A stretch of DNA of 64,000 nucleotides from positions 1 to 64,000 of the forward strand of contig JAJDAO010000061.1 of the NCBI GenBank assembly GCA_029261835.1, written 5' to 3'. Both the position numbers and the translations under genes were made by a program. Position 1 is the first letter of the stretch. Each line of letters starts with the position of its first letter. This stretch comes from Deltaproteobacteria bacterium. Lineage in GTDB: Bacteria > Myxococcota_A > UBA9160 > UBA4427. Below, in pieces: positions 44,706 to 52,941 of the stretch. The notes under the pieces were generated by a model. It was given only the letters and a program-made list of their open reading frames with translations. It was not told the origin of the DNA and made no database searches.

Positions 44706-45986
44706 TCAGCTCTCTTCGCGCACGACGTCGGCGCCAAGGGCGCGAAGCTTGTACTCGAGCTTCTCGTAGCCACGGTCCAAGATCTCGACATTCTGGACCA
44801 CGCTCGGACGACGCTCGGCGCACAGCGCCGCGATGATGAGGGCCATTCCCGCACGGATGTCGGGACTGCGAAGCGACTGGCCTCGTAGGACAGTCCTGCC
44901 GGTCACGAGCACCCGATGGGGATCGCAGACGATGATGTTGGCCCCCATCTGCACGAGTGGATCCACGAAGTACATGCGACTCTCGAACATCTTCTCAAAG
45001 AAGAGGACTGCGCCCTCGCTCTGAGTCGCCAGCACGAGCATCGGGCTCATCATGTCGCTGGGAAACTGCGGCCAGGGTCCGTCGTCCACCTGCGGCATCG
45101 CACCGCCTGCGTCGGGCCGGATGCTCGGCCGTTGGCCGGGGGCGAGAACGATGCGATCATTCTCGATGTCCAAGCTGATGTTGAAGCGCTCGAAGACGCG
45201 GTTCATCATCCAATAGTGTCCGCGCACCGTGTCACGAATCGTAATCCCGCCTCCGGTCGCGGCGGCGAGCGCGAGAAAGCTCCCCACCTCGACGTGGTCC
45301 GAAACCACACGGTGTTGGACTCCGTGCAGACGATCTACTCCGGTGATCGTCAGCGTATTGGTCGCCAGGCCCTCGATCTTGGCGCCCATGCCGCTCAACA
45401 TTCTGGCCAGATCCTGAACGTGGGGCTCACTGGCCGCATTGAGCAGCGTCGTCGTGCCCTCGGCCATCACGGCGGCCATCAGAATGTGCTCCGTGGCCGT
45501 GACGCTGGCCTGATCGAAGAAGAGCATTGCCCCACTGAGCCGCCGCGGGGCGCGAAAGACCAGCTCGTCCTCGTCGACGTCGACGCCCAGCCCTCTCAGG
45601 CCGTAGAAGTGCGAGTCGAGCCGACGTCTGCCGATCTGATCGCCCCCAGGCCGGTGGAGCTTCACCCGCCCGAGACGATGAAGCAGCGGCGCAACCATCA
45701 GAATCGACGTGCGCGTCCTCTCGCATAGCTCGTACGGGATCTCGCTCTCGCAAAGGTTCTTTGCGCAGATCGACACCTCGCCCTCAGAACGCGTCACATC
45801 CGCCCCGAGGTACTCGAGGATTTCGAGCATACTCGCCACGTCCCGGATGTCCGGCACGTTCTGCAGCAGCACGACCTCGTCGGTGAGCAGCGCGGCCGCG
45901 ATCATGGGGAGGATCGCGTTCTTGTTGCCGCTGGCGGCGACTTCGCCGTGGAGCGGCTTACCCCCATGGACGATGAACTTGCTCAT
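44706..45986 (-). CDS. murA: UDP-N-acetylglucosamine 1-carboxyvinyltransferase with Asp in place of catalytic Cys
   Basis: First committed step of peptidoglycan synthesis: transfer of enolpyruvate from PEP to UDP-GlcNAc. The 426-residue protein has ASGNKNAILPMIAAALL (catalytic Lys22/Asn23), the C-terminal WPQFPSDMMSPM (catalytic Asp) and LRSPDIRAGMALIIAAL (Arg binding PEP). The mobile-loop Cys of E. coli MurA (Cys115) is Asp116 here (HRPGGDQIGRRRLDSH). Known Asp-type MurA enzymes are active and resistant to fosfomycin, which needs Cys for covalent attack, so natural resistance is inferred. The ATG at 45984-45986 lacks a strong ribosome site. The region 45987-46289 is a divergent promoter region shared with the lipoprotein gene and contains TTGACA at 46105-46110 on the plus strand without a good -10. 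Confidence 0.92.
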   Translation of the reverse strand: MSKFIVHGGKPLHGEVAASGNKNAILPMIAAALLTDEVVLLQNVPDIRDVASMLEILEYLGADVTRSEGEVSICAKNLCESEIPYELCERTRTSILMVAPLLHRLGRVKLHRPGGDQIGRRRLDSHFYGLRGLGVDVDEDELVFRAPRRLSGAMLFFDQASVTATEHILMAAVMAEGTTTLLNAASEPHVQDLARMLSGMGAKIEGLATNTLTITGVDRLHGVQHRVVSDHVEVGSFLALAAATGGGITIRDTVRGHYWMMNRVFERFNISLDIENDRIVLAPGQRPSIRPDAGGAMPQVDDGPWPQFPSDMMSPMLVLATQSEGAVLFFEKMFESRMYFVDPLVQMGANIIVCDPHRVLVTGRTVLRGQSLRSPDIRAGMALIIAALCAERRPSVVQNVEILDRGYEKLEYKLRALGADVVREES

Positions 45987-46289
45987 GCCTGGCGTCGCCC
46001 CCCCCCCTGCAGCGGTCTGAGCGTAGAACACTTCCGGGTGGTCCGACCAACTGTGCGAGCGCCGCCGCCACTCGCTGCGAGACAGCGGACGAGCTGACCC
46101 GCAGTTGACAAACCATTCGGAATTGCTTTGTTTCCGTGGCTTTCCACGATGCGAACCACAGGCCTTCACCGCGCCCTCCTCGGATCTGCTCATCGACCCG
46201 GCTATGGTCGCGGCCGAGTTTCCCACCCTCTCAGCGAGCCTCCCGAGCCCGTGAGGCGACGCCCTGCTCGATGACTGGAGCGACGAACC

Positions 46290-48299
46290 ATGCGCCTTCC
46301 TCGAATCTCGAGACCGACCTGCTCGCTGCTTCTGGTGCTATTGCTGGTGGCCTGTGCGGGCGGCAGCAAGGGACCGGCTCCGATCACAGCGGTCGATGTC
46401 ACTACGGCAGAACAGGCGGGCAACCTGGAGGATCTCTACCAGGACGTGAGCGCGCGCCTCGCTGGCGGAGAACTCTCGGAGAAGCAGGCCGGAGAGCTGC
46501 GAGTCATCCAGCAGCAGGTGGGGGACAAGCTGGCGACGGGTCTAGCTGCACGGATTCGCCAGGTGCTCGACGAAACCCCTCGCTTCGACGGTCACCTGCC
46601 CGCCCGTACGGTCGAGGAACAGCACAAGCGGCTGGTGCCGATGGGCGGCTGGTCGCAGTCGCGTTATCAGGCGATGAGCGAGGAGCTCAGCTCCGAGCTG
46701 CAGAAGACTCGAGCCGCCGTCGCCGAGCGTCAGGCCCAGCTCGACGGGCTGCCTGAAGCAGACATCCCCGGACGTCTGCGACTTCTCGAGGAGATGAGCG
46801 CGCTGGCGGGTGCGGGATCGCCGGCCCAAGCGGGCTACACGGCTCGCAGAACAGAGCTGGTCGCGACGCTGAGCCGCGACGCCGCGCAGGCCATTGAAGA
46901 CGAGAACTACGAGGCGGCGCAGCAGATGCTCGCGATCGTCCAAGAGGTCGATCCCAGCGATGAGAACACGGCCGAGAAGCTGGCCACGGTCAATACGAAG
47001 GTCTTCGAGAAGAACTTCTGGCAGGTACTGGAGCGGGGTGACGCGGACGAGGGGTACGCGCTGCTGACGGCCATCTCCGAGACCGGCAGCTTCGATCGCG
47101 TCCGCGTCAATCTCGCGAGCTCTCGAGACGTGATGGCTGACTACTACGCGAGCCTTGGCGACGAGGCGACGAAGGCGGGGAATGTTCCCGCGGCCTATCG
47201 GCGCTTCAACGAGGCCCGCAACATTCGCAAGCTGCTGGGCGACGGCACGACCCGAGCGCCCGCCGAGGAAGCCGCCTTCATCAAGCTCGTCGACAAGCGG
47301 TACGAGGCGGCGAAAGGCCGCGACCAGATGGGGCTGGCCTGGGGCTACCTCAACGTGATCAAATCCATGCAGTCCGTTACGCCCGCGCTGCGCCGGAAGC
47401 TACGGGAAACCCGCGAGAAGGTACTGCAGCGCGCCATCAAGCGGCTCAGTGCCTCTCCGTTCGAGAATCCGCGTGACAGCAAGACGGAGTTCGGCAACGC
47501 GGTGGAGTCGAAGGTGATCCAGCACCTCTTCGAGGCCATCCCGAATGACATTCGCATCATCGAGCGTGAGCAGCTCGGCGACATCATGCGGGAGAAGCAG
47601 ATCAAGGACAGCGACAGAGCAGGCCAGCGTTCCGGAGAAGCGACCGGCCTGGCCGCCGCCGACTATCTGGTGCAGGGAACGATTCTCGAAGCAAAGGTCG
47701 ACAGCATCGAGAAGAGCGGAAAGAAGACGATGCGGGTCGCCACGGAGCAGGTGTCGCAACCGAATCCCGACTACAACCGCTGGGTCAACCTCAGCTCCAA
47801 GGAGCGCGACGATACACCCGAGCCGCCCAAGACCGTGATGGGCCCCAGAAAGGAGGATGTCACCATCGGCGTGACGCTCCACCGCAAGGTCGGAATCTTC
47901 TCGGTCTCGTATCGCGTGATCGACGCCAGGTCGGCCAAGGTGATCTTCGCCGATTCTGTGGACGCCAAGGCCCAATACGAGGACACCAGCAGCGAGGGCG
48001 TCGAGCTCGGTGATTTCAAGCTCGAATTCAAGCTGGCGAGCCTCCCCTCGGACATCGAGATCCTCGACGGGCTCGCCGACCAGGTTTCCGAGGAGGTCGG
48101 CACCGAGCTGGCCAAGGTTCTGGCCGCGCCCGAAGAGACGTACCGAGCCGATGCGGACCGCTATGCCGACGAGGGCAACTACGAAGCCGCCGCACAGCAG
48201 TACGCCTTCGCGATCGTCCTGTCCCAACGCAAGGACAAGAACGTGGAGGATCTGACGCAGAAGCTGCGGGATACCTCGATCGCGAGCGACGCCGAGTAA
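46290..48299 (+). CDS. CsgG-like lipoprotein with long coiled and TPR-like regions
   Basis: A 669-residue predicted lipoprotein: a basic N terminus, a hydrophobic stretch and the lipobox LLVACAG (Cys22). Residues 30-350 are mainly helical, with coiled-coil and TPR-like character. From about residue 385 the sequence resembles the CsgG/FlgT-like outer-membrane assembly fold (PNDIRIIEREQLGDIMREKQ, AADYLVQGTILEAKVDSI, FSVSYRVIDARSAKVIFADSVDAKA). The C-terminal end has another helical repeat. CsgG forms a secretion pore for curli; this protein is much longer, and no curlin genes are in view. The ATG follows GGAG at 9 nt. It converges on the second kinase gene. Confidence 0.7.
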   Translation: MRLPRISRPTCSLLLVLLLVACAGGSKGPAPITAVDVTTAEQAGNLEDLYQDVSARLAGGELSEKQAGELRVIQQQVGDKLATGLAARIRQVLDETPRFDGHLPARTVEEQHKRLVPMGGWSQSRYQAMSEELSSELQKTRAAVAERQAQLDGLPEADIPGRLRLLEEMSALAGAGSPAQAGYTARRTELVATLSRDAAQAIEDENYEAAQQMLAIVQEVDPSDENTAEKLATVNTKVFEKNFWQVLERGDADEGYALLTAISETGSFDRVRVNLASSRDVMADYYASLGDEATKAGNVPAAYRRFNEARNIRKLLGDGTTRAPAEEAAFIKLVDKRYEAAKGRDQMGLAWGYLNVIKSMQSVTPALRRKLRETREKVLQRAIKRLSASPFENPRDSKTEFGNAVESKVIQHLFEAIPNDIRIIEREQLGDIMREKQIKDSDRAGQRSGEATGLAAADYLVQGTILEAKVDSIEKSGKKTMRVATEQVSQPNPDYNRWVNLSSKERDDTPEPPKTVMGPRKEDVTIGVTLHRKVGIFSVSYRVIDARSAKVIFADSVDAKAQYEDTSSEGVELGDFKLEFKLASLPSDIEILDGLADQVSEEVGTELAKVLAAPEETYRADADRYADEGNYEAAAQQYAFAIVLSQRKDKNVEDLTQKLRDTSIASDAE

Positions 48300-48305
48300 G
48301 TATCC

Positions 48306-48321
48306 ATCCGGCGACCCGGAT
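48306..48321. terminator. Small hairpin between the lipoprotein and kinase stops
   Basis: ATCCGG-CGAC-CCGGAT, a 6-bp stem in the 29-nt gap between two convergent stops (48299 and 48329). No T-tract is present. It might end transcription from both sides, but this is only a structural guess. Confidence 0.35.
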
Positions 48322-48328
48322 CGCGGTT

Positions 48329-50062
48329 CTACTGGGGCGCGGCCGCCGCTCGGGAGGCGCGACTCAGCGCGTCGCGCGCTTCGGCCAGGCGGGGGTGACC
48401 TGGCGAGATGTCCGCGGCACTAGAGAGATAGCGCTTCGCCTGATCGAGCCGGGACGACGCTAGCGAGCGCTCGGCCAGGCTGAGATAGCGGGAGGCGACA
48501 TCCTCGAGCCCGCTCTTGGCGGCGCGGTTCTCCGGGTCGAGTTCGAGTACCGCCGTGTATTTCTCATAAGCATTGTCGCCTCTCGGGCTCTGAAGGCGAT
48601 TCTCAGTCAGCGCGACCTCGGCGCCCCGCAGCAGGCCGACGATGCGGACCTTCTCGAGCGCACTGACGGTGCGCCGGGTTGGTTGCGGCCGCGGCTGCGC
48701 AACCGGCGCGCTCTTCGAGTCCGATTGACCCGCATTCGTGTCGGTGCTCGACACACGCTCACCCCGCGCCGTGGGACTCGCCTGCTCGGAGGGCTGCGCC
48801 GCCGACCGCGCGATCGGAGCCTCGGGCCGAAGCCCAGTGGCGGGGGCAGCCGGGCGCGCTGCGAGCTCGGTCTGCCTCAGGCCGTCGCCCGTCAGCAGAT
48901 AGCCCGCCAACGCGAGCCCCGACGCCAGTACCAGCGCGGCAGCAGCCCACTTGCGGGCGGGGGAAAGGAACGACTCGGTCGCGCCCTGGCCTCGTGGCGT
49001 GCTGACGCCGGTCGGCGCGGTGCCAGGCGCAAGGAAGAGACGCTCCACCATCCTCGGCCGATCGGCCGGGTCCAGCGCCAGAAGCGGCTCGATGGCCGAA
49101 CGCAGACCGACCGGGATTTCGTCTGGAACGCGGTGCAGATGCCGCCTGGCGTCGACCGCCTCCATCATGGTCGCACCCATGCCGAGCGAACGGCCGAGCG
49201 CCGCCGCGCAGAGCACGAGCCCGAGACTGTAGAAGTCGGATCGCCCGTCGATCCTCCCGCCGAAGAAGCCGAGCTGCTCGGGCGAGGCGTAGCTCAGCTT
49301 GCCCTTGAATCCGTCGACAATCGTGCCCTGTCCCTCTTGCAGGATCTTCGCGATCCCGAAGTCGATGAGCTTCGCCTCGGAAACGTCACCGCCCGGCAAC
49401 ACGACATTGTCCGGAGACACGTCACGGTGAACGACACCACAGCTGTGGGCGGCGGTCAGTCCAGCGGCGAGGCGAGCTCCGAGCTCCACGACTTCGTCGG
49501 GCCTGAGAGGGCCGTGCTCCATCTTCTCGGAGAGTGAAACGCCCTCAATCATCTCCATGATGAGATAGACACGGCCGTGCTCGTCACTCAATAGATCGTG
49601 GCAATGAACTACAGCGGGATGCCTCACGGCGAGGAGCGCCTTGGCCTCGCGCAAGAAGAACTCGTTGGCGCCCTTCTTGCCGCTGAGCTCCGCATGCATC
49701 ATCTTGATCGCGCGCGGCTCCTCCAGGCGACGATGTTGCGCGCGGTATACCTCGCCCATTCCGCCGGCGCCGAGCACCTCGATGATCTCGTACTCACCAA
49801 AGAGAATGGATCCCGGCACGATGCCCGGGTGAGGGTCGCCAGAATCCGGTGGCTGGGCGGCTCGGCGTTCGCGGGTGGATGCTACGCGGGTCGCCGCATT
49901 GACGTCGACGCCCTCGACCGCTGTTTCCTCGGACGCTTGTTCGGGCGGGTGCTCGGTGGGTGAATCCGACGCGATACGGGTCACCGCGTTCGCGTCGACC
50001 TCCGGGTCGGGAGAATCGACTCCGCCTCCCCCCCGCTCGCTCTGCCGATCGTCACCCTTCAT
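48329..50062 (-). CDS. Membrane Ser/Thr protein kinase with repeated N-terminal motif
   Basis: A 577-residue Hanks-type kinase. The first 85 residues are disordered and carry a duplicated motif, VDANAVTRIAS (22-32) and VDVNAATRVAS (52-62). The kinase domain (about 90-345) has VLGAGGMGEVYRA, AIKMM, HRDVSPDNVVL, IDFGIAKI and SYASPEQ. A membrane helix follows (WAAAALVLASGLALAGYLL, about 370-390), then a Pro/Ala-rich linker and a TPR-like C-terminal domain (YEKYTAVLELDPENRAAKSGL, about 495-577) that would be exported. The catalytic-loop Asp and the DFG motif are present, so it should be active. The ATG has GGGAG 5 nt upstream. It lies next to a CsgG-like lipoprotein, possibly a partner. Confidence 0.9.
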   Translation of the reverse strand: MKGDDRQSERGGGGVDSPDPEVDANAVTRIASDSPTEHPPEQASEETAVEGVDVNAATRVASTRERRAAQPPDSGDPHPGIVPGSILFGEYEIIEVLGAGGMGEVYRAQHRRLEEPRAIKMMHAELSGKKGANEFFLREAKALLAVRHPAVVHCHDLLSDEHGRVYLIMEMIEGVSLSEKMEHGPLRPDEVVELGARLAAGLTAAHSCGVVHRDVSPDNVVLPGGDVSEAKLIDFGIAKILQEGQGTIVDGFKGKLSYASPEQLGFFGGRIDGRSDFYSLGLVLCAAALGRSLGMGATMMEAVDARRHLHRVPDEIPVGLRSAIEPLLALDPADRPRMVERLFLAPGTAPTGVSTPRGQGATESFLSPARKWAAAALVLASGLALAGYLLTGDGLRQTELAARPAAPATGLRPEAPIARSAAQPSEQASPTARGERVSSTDTNAGQSDSKSAPVAQPRPQPTRRTVSALEKVRIVGLLRGAEVALTENRLQSPRGDNAYEKYTAVLELDPENRAAKSGLEDVASRYLSLAERSLASSRLDQAKRYLSSAADISPGHPRLAEARDALSRASRAAAAPQ

Positions 50063-50333
50063 CGCGTCTCCCAGATGGAAGCGAATCGCCCCACTCGTAG
50101 CTACCCGACCGCGGCCAGCCGCAACTGGACCGGTGGCCGAGCCTCGGGTTGCTCTGCTGATCGGCCCATCACCGAGAAGGCTGAACTTGCGAATGGTGAT
50201 TCCACCCCGCAGCAGAAGCGAATGGCCTATCCTCGGCGCCGCCTGTCACAGAGCACGAGTCGGGCTCAACACAGAAGAAGCATGGACGGCGCCCTTGACG
50301 AGAACGATCCCCGGCCCCTACGACCCGGCTGAA

Positions 50334-50807
50334 ATGAACCACTTCCTCGAAACCTTCCTCTACCGTGAGGAGGCCTTCCTGATCGACGAGATATCGTGTC
50401 TCGACGCGGAGCAGGGTCTTATCGAAGCCCGCCTCGACACGACTCGAACACTTCCCTTCGCCAGCCAGCAGCGTATCAGCGCCCATCACCCCGGCCATGT
50501 CTCGGGCGCAGAGCTGCTGATGGTGACCGGCTGTCTCGGCTGCATGCATGCTTGGTTCTTCCACGGCTGCCGTTGGGACGAGGGCTGGTTCGGCTTCGGC
50601 AATCGCGTCCATCGGGCCGACTTCAAGAACCTAGCGCTGATCGGACCACCGCTTCGGTTGGAATCGCGCGAGGTGCGCACGCGGGTCGGACCGCGCCGAG
50701 TCGTCCTCCGCTACGAGTTTCACTTCTGGCAGGATGACAGGCTGGTCTACTTCGGTGATCAGACGGCCATGTTCTTCAATCAGACGGCACTCTCCACATC
50801 GCTCTGA
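50334..50807 (+). CDS. Hotdog-fold (FabZ/FcoT-like) protein of unknown function
   Basis: A 157-residue protein with the layout of a hotdog fold. The N-terminal strand AFLIDEISCLDAEQGLIEARLDT is followed by RISAHHPGHVSGAELLMVTGCLGCMHAWFFHG, where HHPGHVSG lies on the central helix position used by FabZ-type dehydratases and thioesterases. Then come FKNLALIGPPLRLESREVRTRVGPRRVVLRYEFHFWQDDRLVYFGDQT, alternating strands typical of this fold. Substrate is probably an acyl-CoA or acyl-ACP. The ATG start is uncertain: an in-frame TTG at 50295 would add 13 residues (GPYDPAE...). The 271 nt before it (50063-50333) are shared with the divergent kinase and have no gene. Confidence 0.62.
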   Translation: MNHFLETFLYREEAFLIDEISCLDAEQGLIEARLDTTRTLPFASQQRISAHHPGHVSGAELLMVTGCLGCMHAWFFHGCRWDEGWFGFGNRVHRADFKNLALIGPPLRLESREVRTRVGPRRVVLRYEFHFWQDDRLVYFGDQTAMFFNQTALSTSL

Positions 50808-51037
50808 CGTGCTGGCGGGGCTCGGCCCACCGCGGTGCCAGGACGAATCTGAGAGCCCACGAACCGGGCTCCGGGCGCCGAGCAGCCCCTGATCCACCCG
50901 TCAGAACGGCAAAGAACCTCTGCAACCGGCGGAAGTGCTCAAGCCGGGGCTCCCCGACTGCCGATTGAAGGGTGACTCGAAACGGGCCCGGACCCGCGCC
51001 ATGGCGGGCCGGCGCCCGGCTATCGGGGAGAGCCCGG

Positions 51038-52777
51038 ATGCCGGCCTACCTGAAGTTCTATCAGCTCGACAAGACACCTTTCGAGAGCGGAGTTCGCGGC
51101 AATCTGGTGCTCGGCACCGAAGCCCTGCGCAGCGCTTTTGCAGAGATCGAGCGCGGGCTCGGCGAAGGCGCACCCCGCATCTGCCTGGACGGCAACGCGG
51201 GCATGGGCAAGACCAGCCTGGCTCGGGCGCTGCCGAAACTCCTGGGGGACGACACGCGTGTCGTGCTGCTCCTCAATCCTGCGCTGCCCTGGTCGACGCT
51301 TCGCTCGGCCATTGTCAGACAGTTCGACCTCGAGAACGGAGTCCTGTCGCGCAAGACGCTGATGCGAACAGCCGCGGCGGGCTGCCGGCTGGTGCTGGTG
51401 GTCGATCAGGCAGAGCTGATCTCGCAGGAATCTCTCGAGCACCTGGACATCCTGCTGAACTATCGCAGCGATGAAGACAAGCAGCTGGTCCACTGTGTTC
51501 TACTCGCCGACCTCGAGAGTCCCACCCGGCAGGGAGAGCACCCCCTGCTGTGGTGGCTGGACTCGCTCACGACGCTGCAGGTCGAGTTCGCCCCGATTCC
51601 CGCATCCGGCATCGGGTCCTATATCAACAAGCACCTGAAGCGCGCCGGCTGGAGTGGGAATCAGCTCTTTACGCCCGACGCAATGCTGGCCGTTCACCGA
51701 CTGACCGGTGGCGTACCGCGCGCGGTGAGCGAGCTATGTGAGAGGATTCTCGCCGAGGCGGCGACACGCGGGCTTCGGCAAATCGGCTTCGACCTCGTAG
51801 AGGACTTCTGCGAGACGCAGGCGAGCGGCGGAGACGGCGGGGAGGCCGACACCGGCAGTGCCCCGCAGCCGACTACCGCGGCCGCAGAGCCCACACACGA
51901 AACGGGGAAGAGCGAGGAGACCGACGACCCGGCGCCTGACGCCGCATCACACGATGTGTCTGACGCGAATCACGCTGAACCAGAAGAGACCCACTCTGAG
52001 TGTTCGACGAGCGCTGCGACGCCACTCGGGCTGGACGCCTACTTTGCCAGCGGGCCGCGACACACGAGCGTGAGCCCCGAGGAGCACTTGGGCGAGGACG
52101 CGAAAGACTCACCGGACGAAGCCGAAGAGCACTGGGACTACGAGGCGAGAACCGGCAGGCGGCGAACCGGTCGCTGGCTGACCGCCGCAGCGCTGGTCGC
52201 CGCGCTCGCCGCGGGCGGTTACTCCATGCTCGAAGGCGACTCGCGGGAAACGCCAGCGAGTGCGACCAGTCGTAGGCAAAGCACGGACGCGAAGCTCGCC
52301 CGGGACGTGACGAAGCAACGCAAGAAGGAGTCGAACAACGTCCTGGCACCGGTCCCTACAACCGCGGCGAAGGGGGACGAGCCTCTTTCGGTCGCCGGAC
52401 CGGGCACCGGCGCCCGCGAGACCAATGCGTCTCCTGCAAGCCAGGTCAATCCGCCCGAGCGCGAGTCCGCCAGCAAGCAGGCGGCTGTCGCGACCGCGGC
52501 CGGGCCAGCGACCCCAACCGGGCAGGCGGGTCTCACCACGGCCAGCGACTCGGTAGGACCCGCGCCTCCAGCGACGACGAAGACGCCAGCGAAAGCCGTG
52601 CAGCTCAGCGCTGCCAAGAAGGCGACGACTCCCCAGTCCAAGCTCGAGGCCGAGGCGCCTGGCAACGCTGCACCGGCTACCGGCAGTCAGGACCAGGAGC
52701 GTGCTCCTGCGGCGCCTGCCGATCTCGGCACGGGATTCCGCGACCCTGTCAAAGCTGCCGCGGGTCGGCGCTACTGA
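51038..52777 (+). CDS. ExeA/GspA-like AAA ATPase with membrane segment and long linker
   Basis: A 579-residue protein. The N-terminal AAA domain (residues 1-270) starts with YLKFYQLDKTPFES, a hallmark of the ExeA/GspA group (YxxFGLxxxPF), followed by Walker A GNAGMGKTS (52-60), Walker B LVLVVDQAELIS and the helical lid TGGVPRAVSELCERIL. A disordered acidic linker leads to one membrane helix (WLTAAALVAALAAGGYSML, about 380-398). A Ala/Thr/Pro-rich exported tail follows. In type II secretion GspA pairs with GspB to insert the secretin, but no gspB or secretin gene is adjacent. The ATG at 51038 follows GGGAG. The tail shows no peptidoglycan-binding domain that I can recognise. Confidence 0.75.
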   Translation: MPAYLKFYQLDKTPFESGVRGNLVLGTEALRSAFAEIERGLGEGAPRICLDGNAGMGKTSLARALPKLLGDDTRVVLLLNPALPWSTLRSAIVRQFDLENGVLSRKTLMRTAAAGCRLVLVVDQAELISQESLEHLDILLNYRSDEDKQLVHCVLLADLESPTRQGEHPLLWWLDSLTTLQVEFAPIPASGIGSYINKHLKRAGWSGNQLFTPDAMLAVHRLTGGVPRAVSELCERILAEAATRGLRQIGFDLVEDFCETQASGGDGGEADTGSAPQPTTAAAEPTHETGKSEETDDPAPDAASHDVSDANHAEPEETHSECSTSAATPLGLDAYFASGPRHTSVSPEEHLGEDAKDSPDEAEEHWDYEARTGRRRTGRWLTAAALVAALAAGGYSMLEGDSRETPASATSRRQSTDAKLARDVTKQRKKESNNVLAPVPTTAAKGDEPLSVAGPGTGARETNASPASQVNPPERESASKQAAVATAAGPATPTGQAGLTTASDSVGPAPPATTKTPAKAVQLSAAKKATTPQSKLEAEAPGNAAPATGSQDQERAPAAPADLGTGFRDPVKAAAGRRY

Positions 52778-52941
52778 GGTACCGGGCGCGTCCGGAGTGC
52801 TGATCGCGAGACAGCTGAGACCGTCCGTGCCGCGGGTCGGCGGCGCCGATTCCGGAGCAGGCGGATCGCCCTTCTTGCCCCTCGGGAAACAGTCGTCATC
52901 TCTTCGCACTGATTCTGCCCTCTTGATGGTAAATTGGGGGG

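Noticed and set aside
46105-46133. Promoter for the lipoprotein gene at TTGACA
   Set aside because: The -35 is perfect, but the -10 position reads TTGTTT, with only two consensus matches, so I did not list it as a feature.
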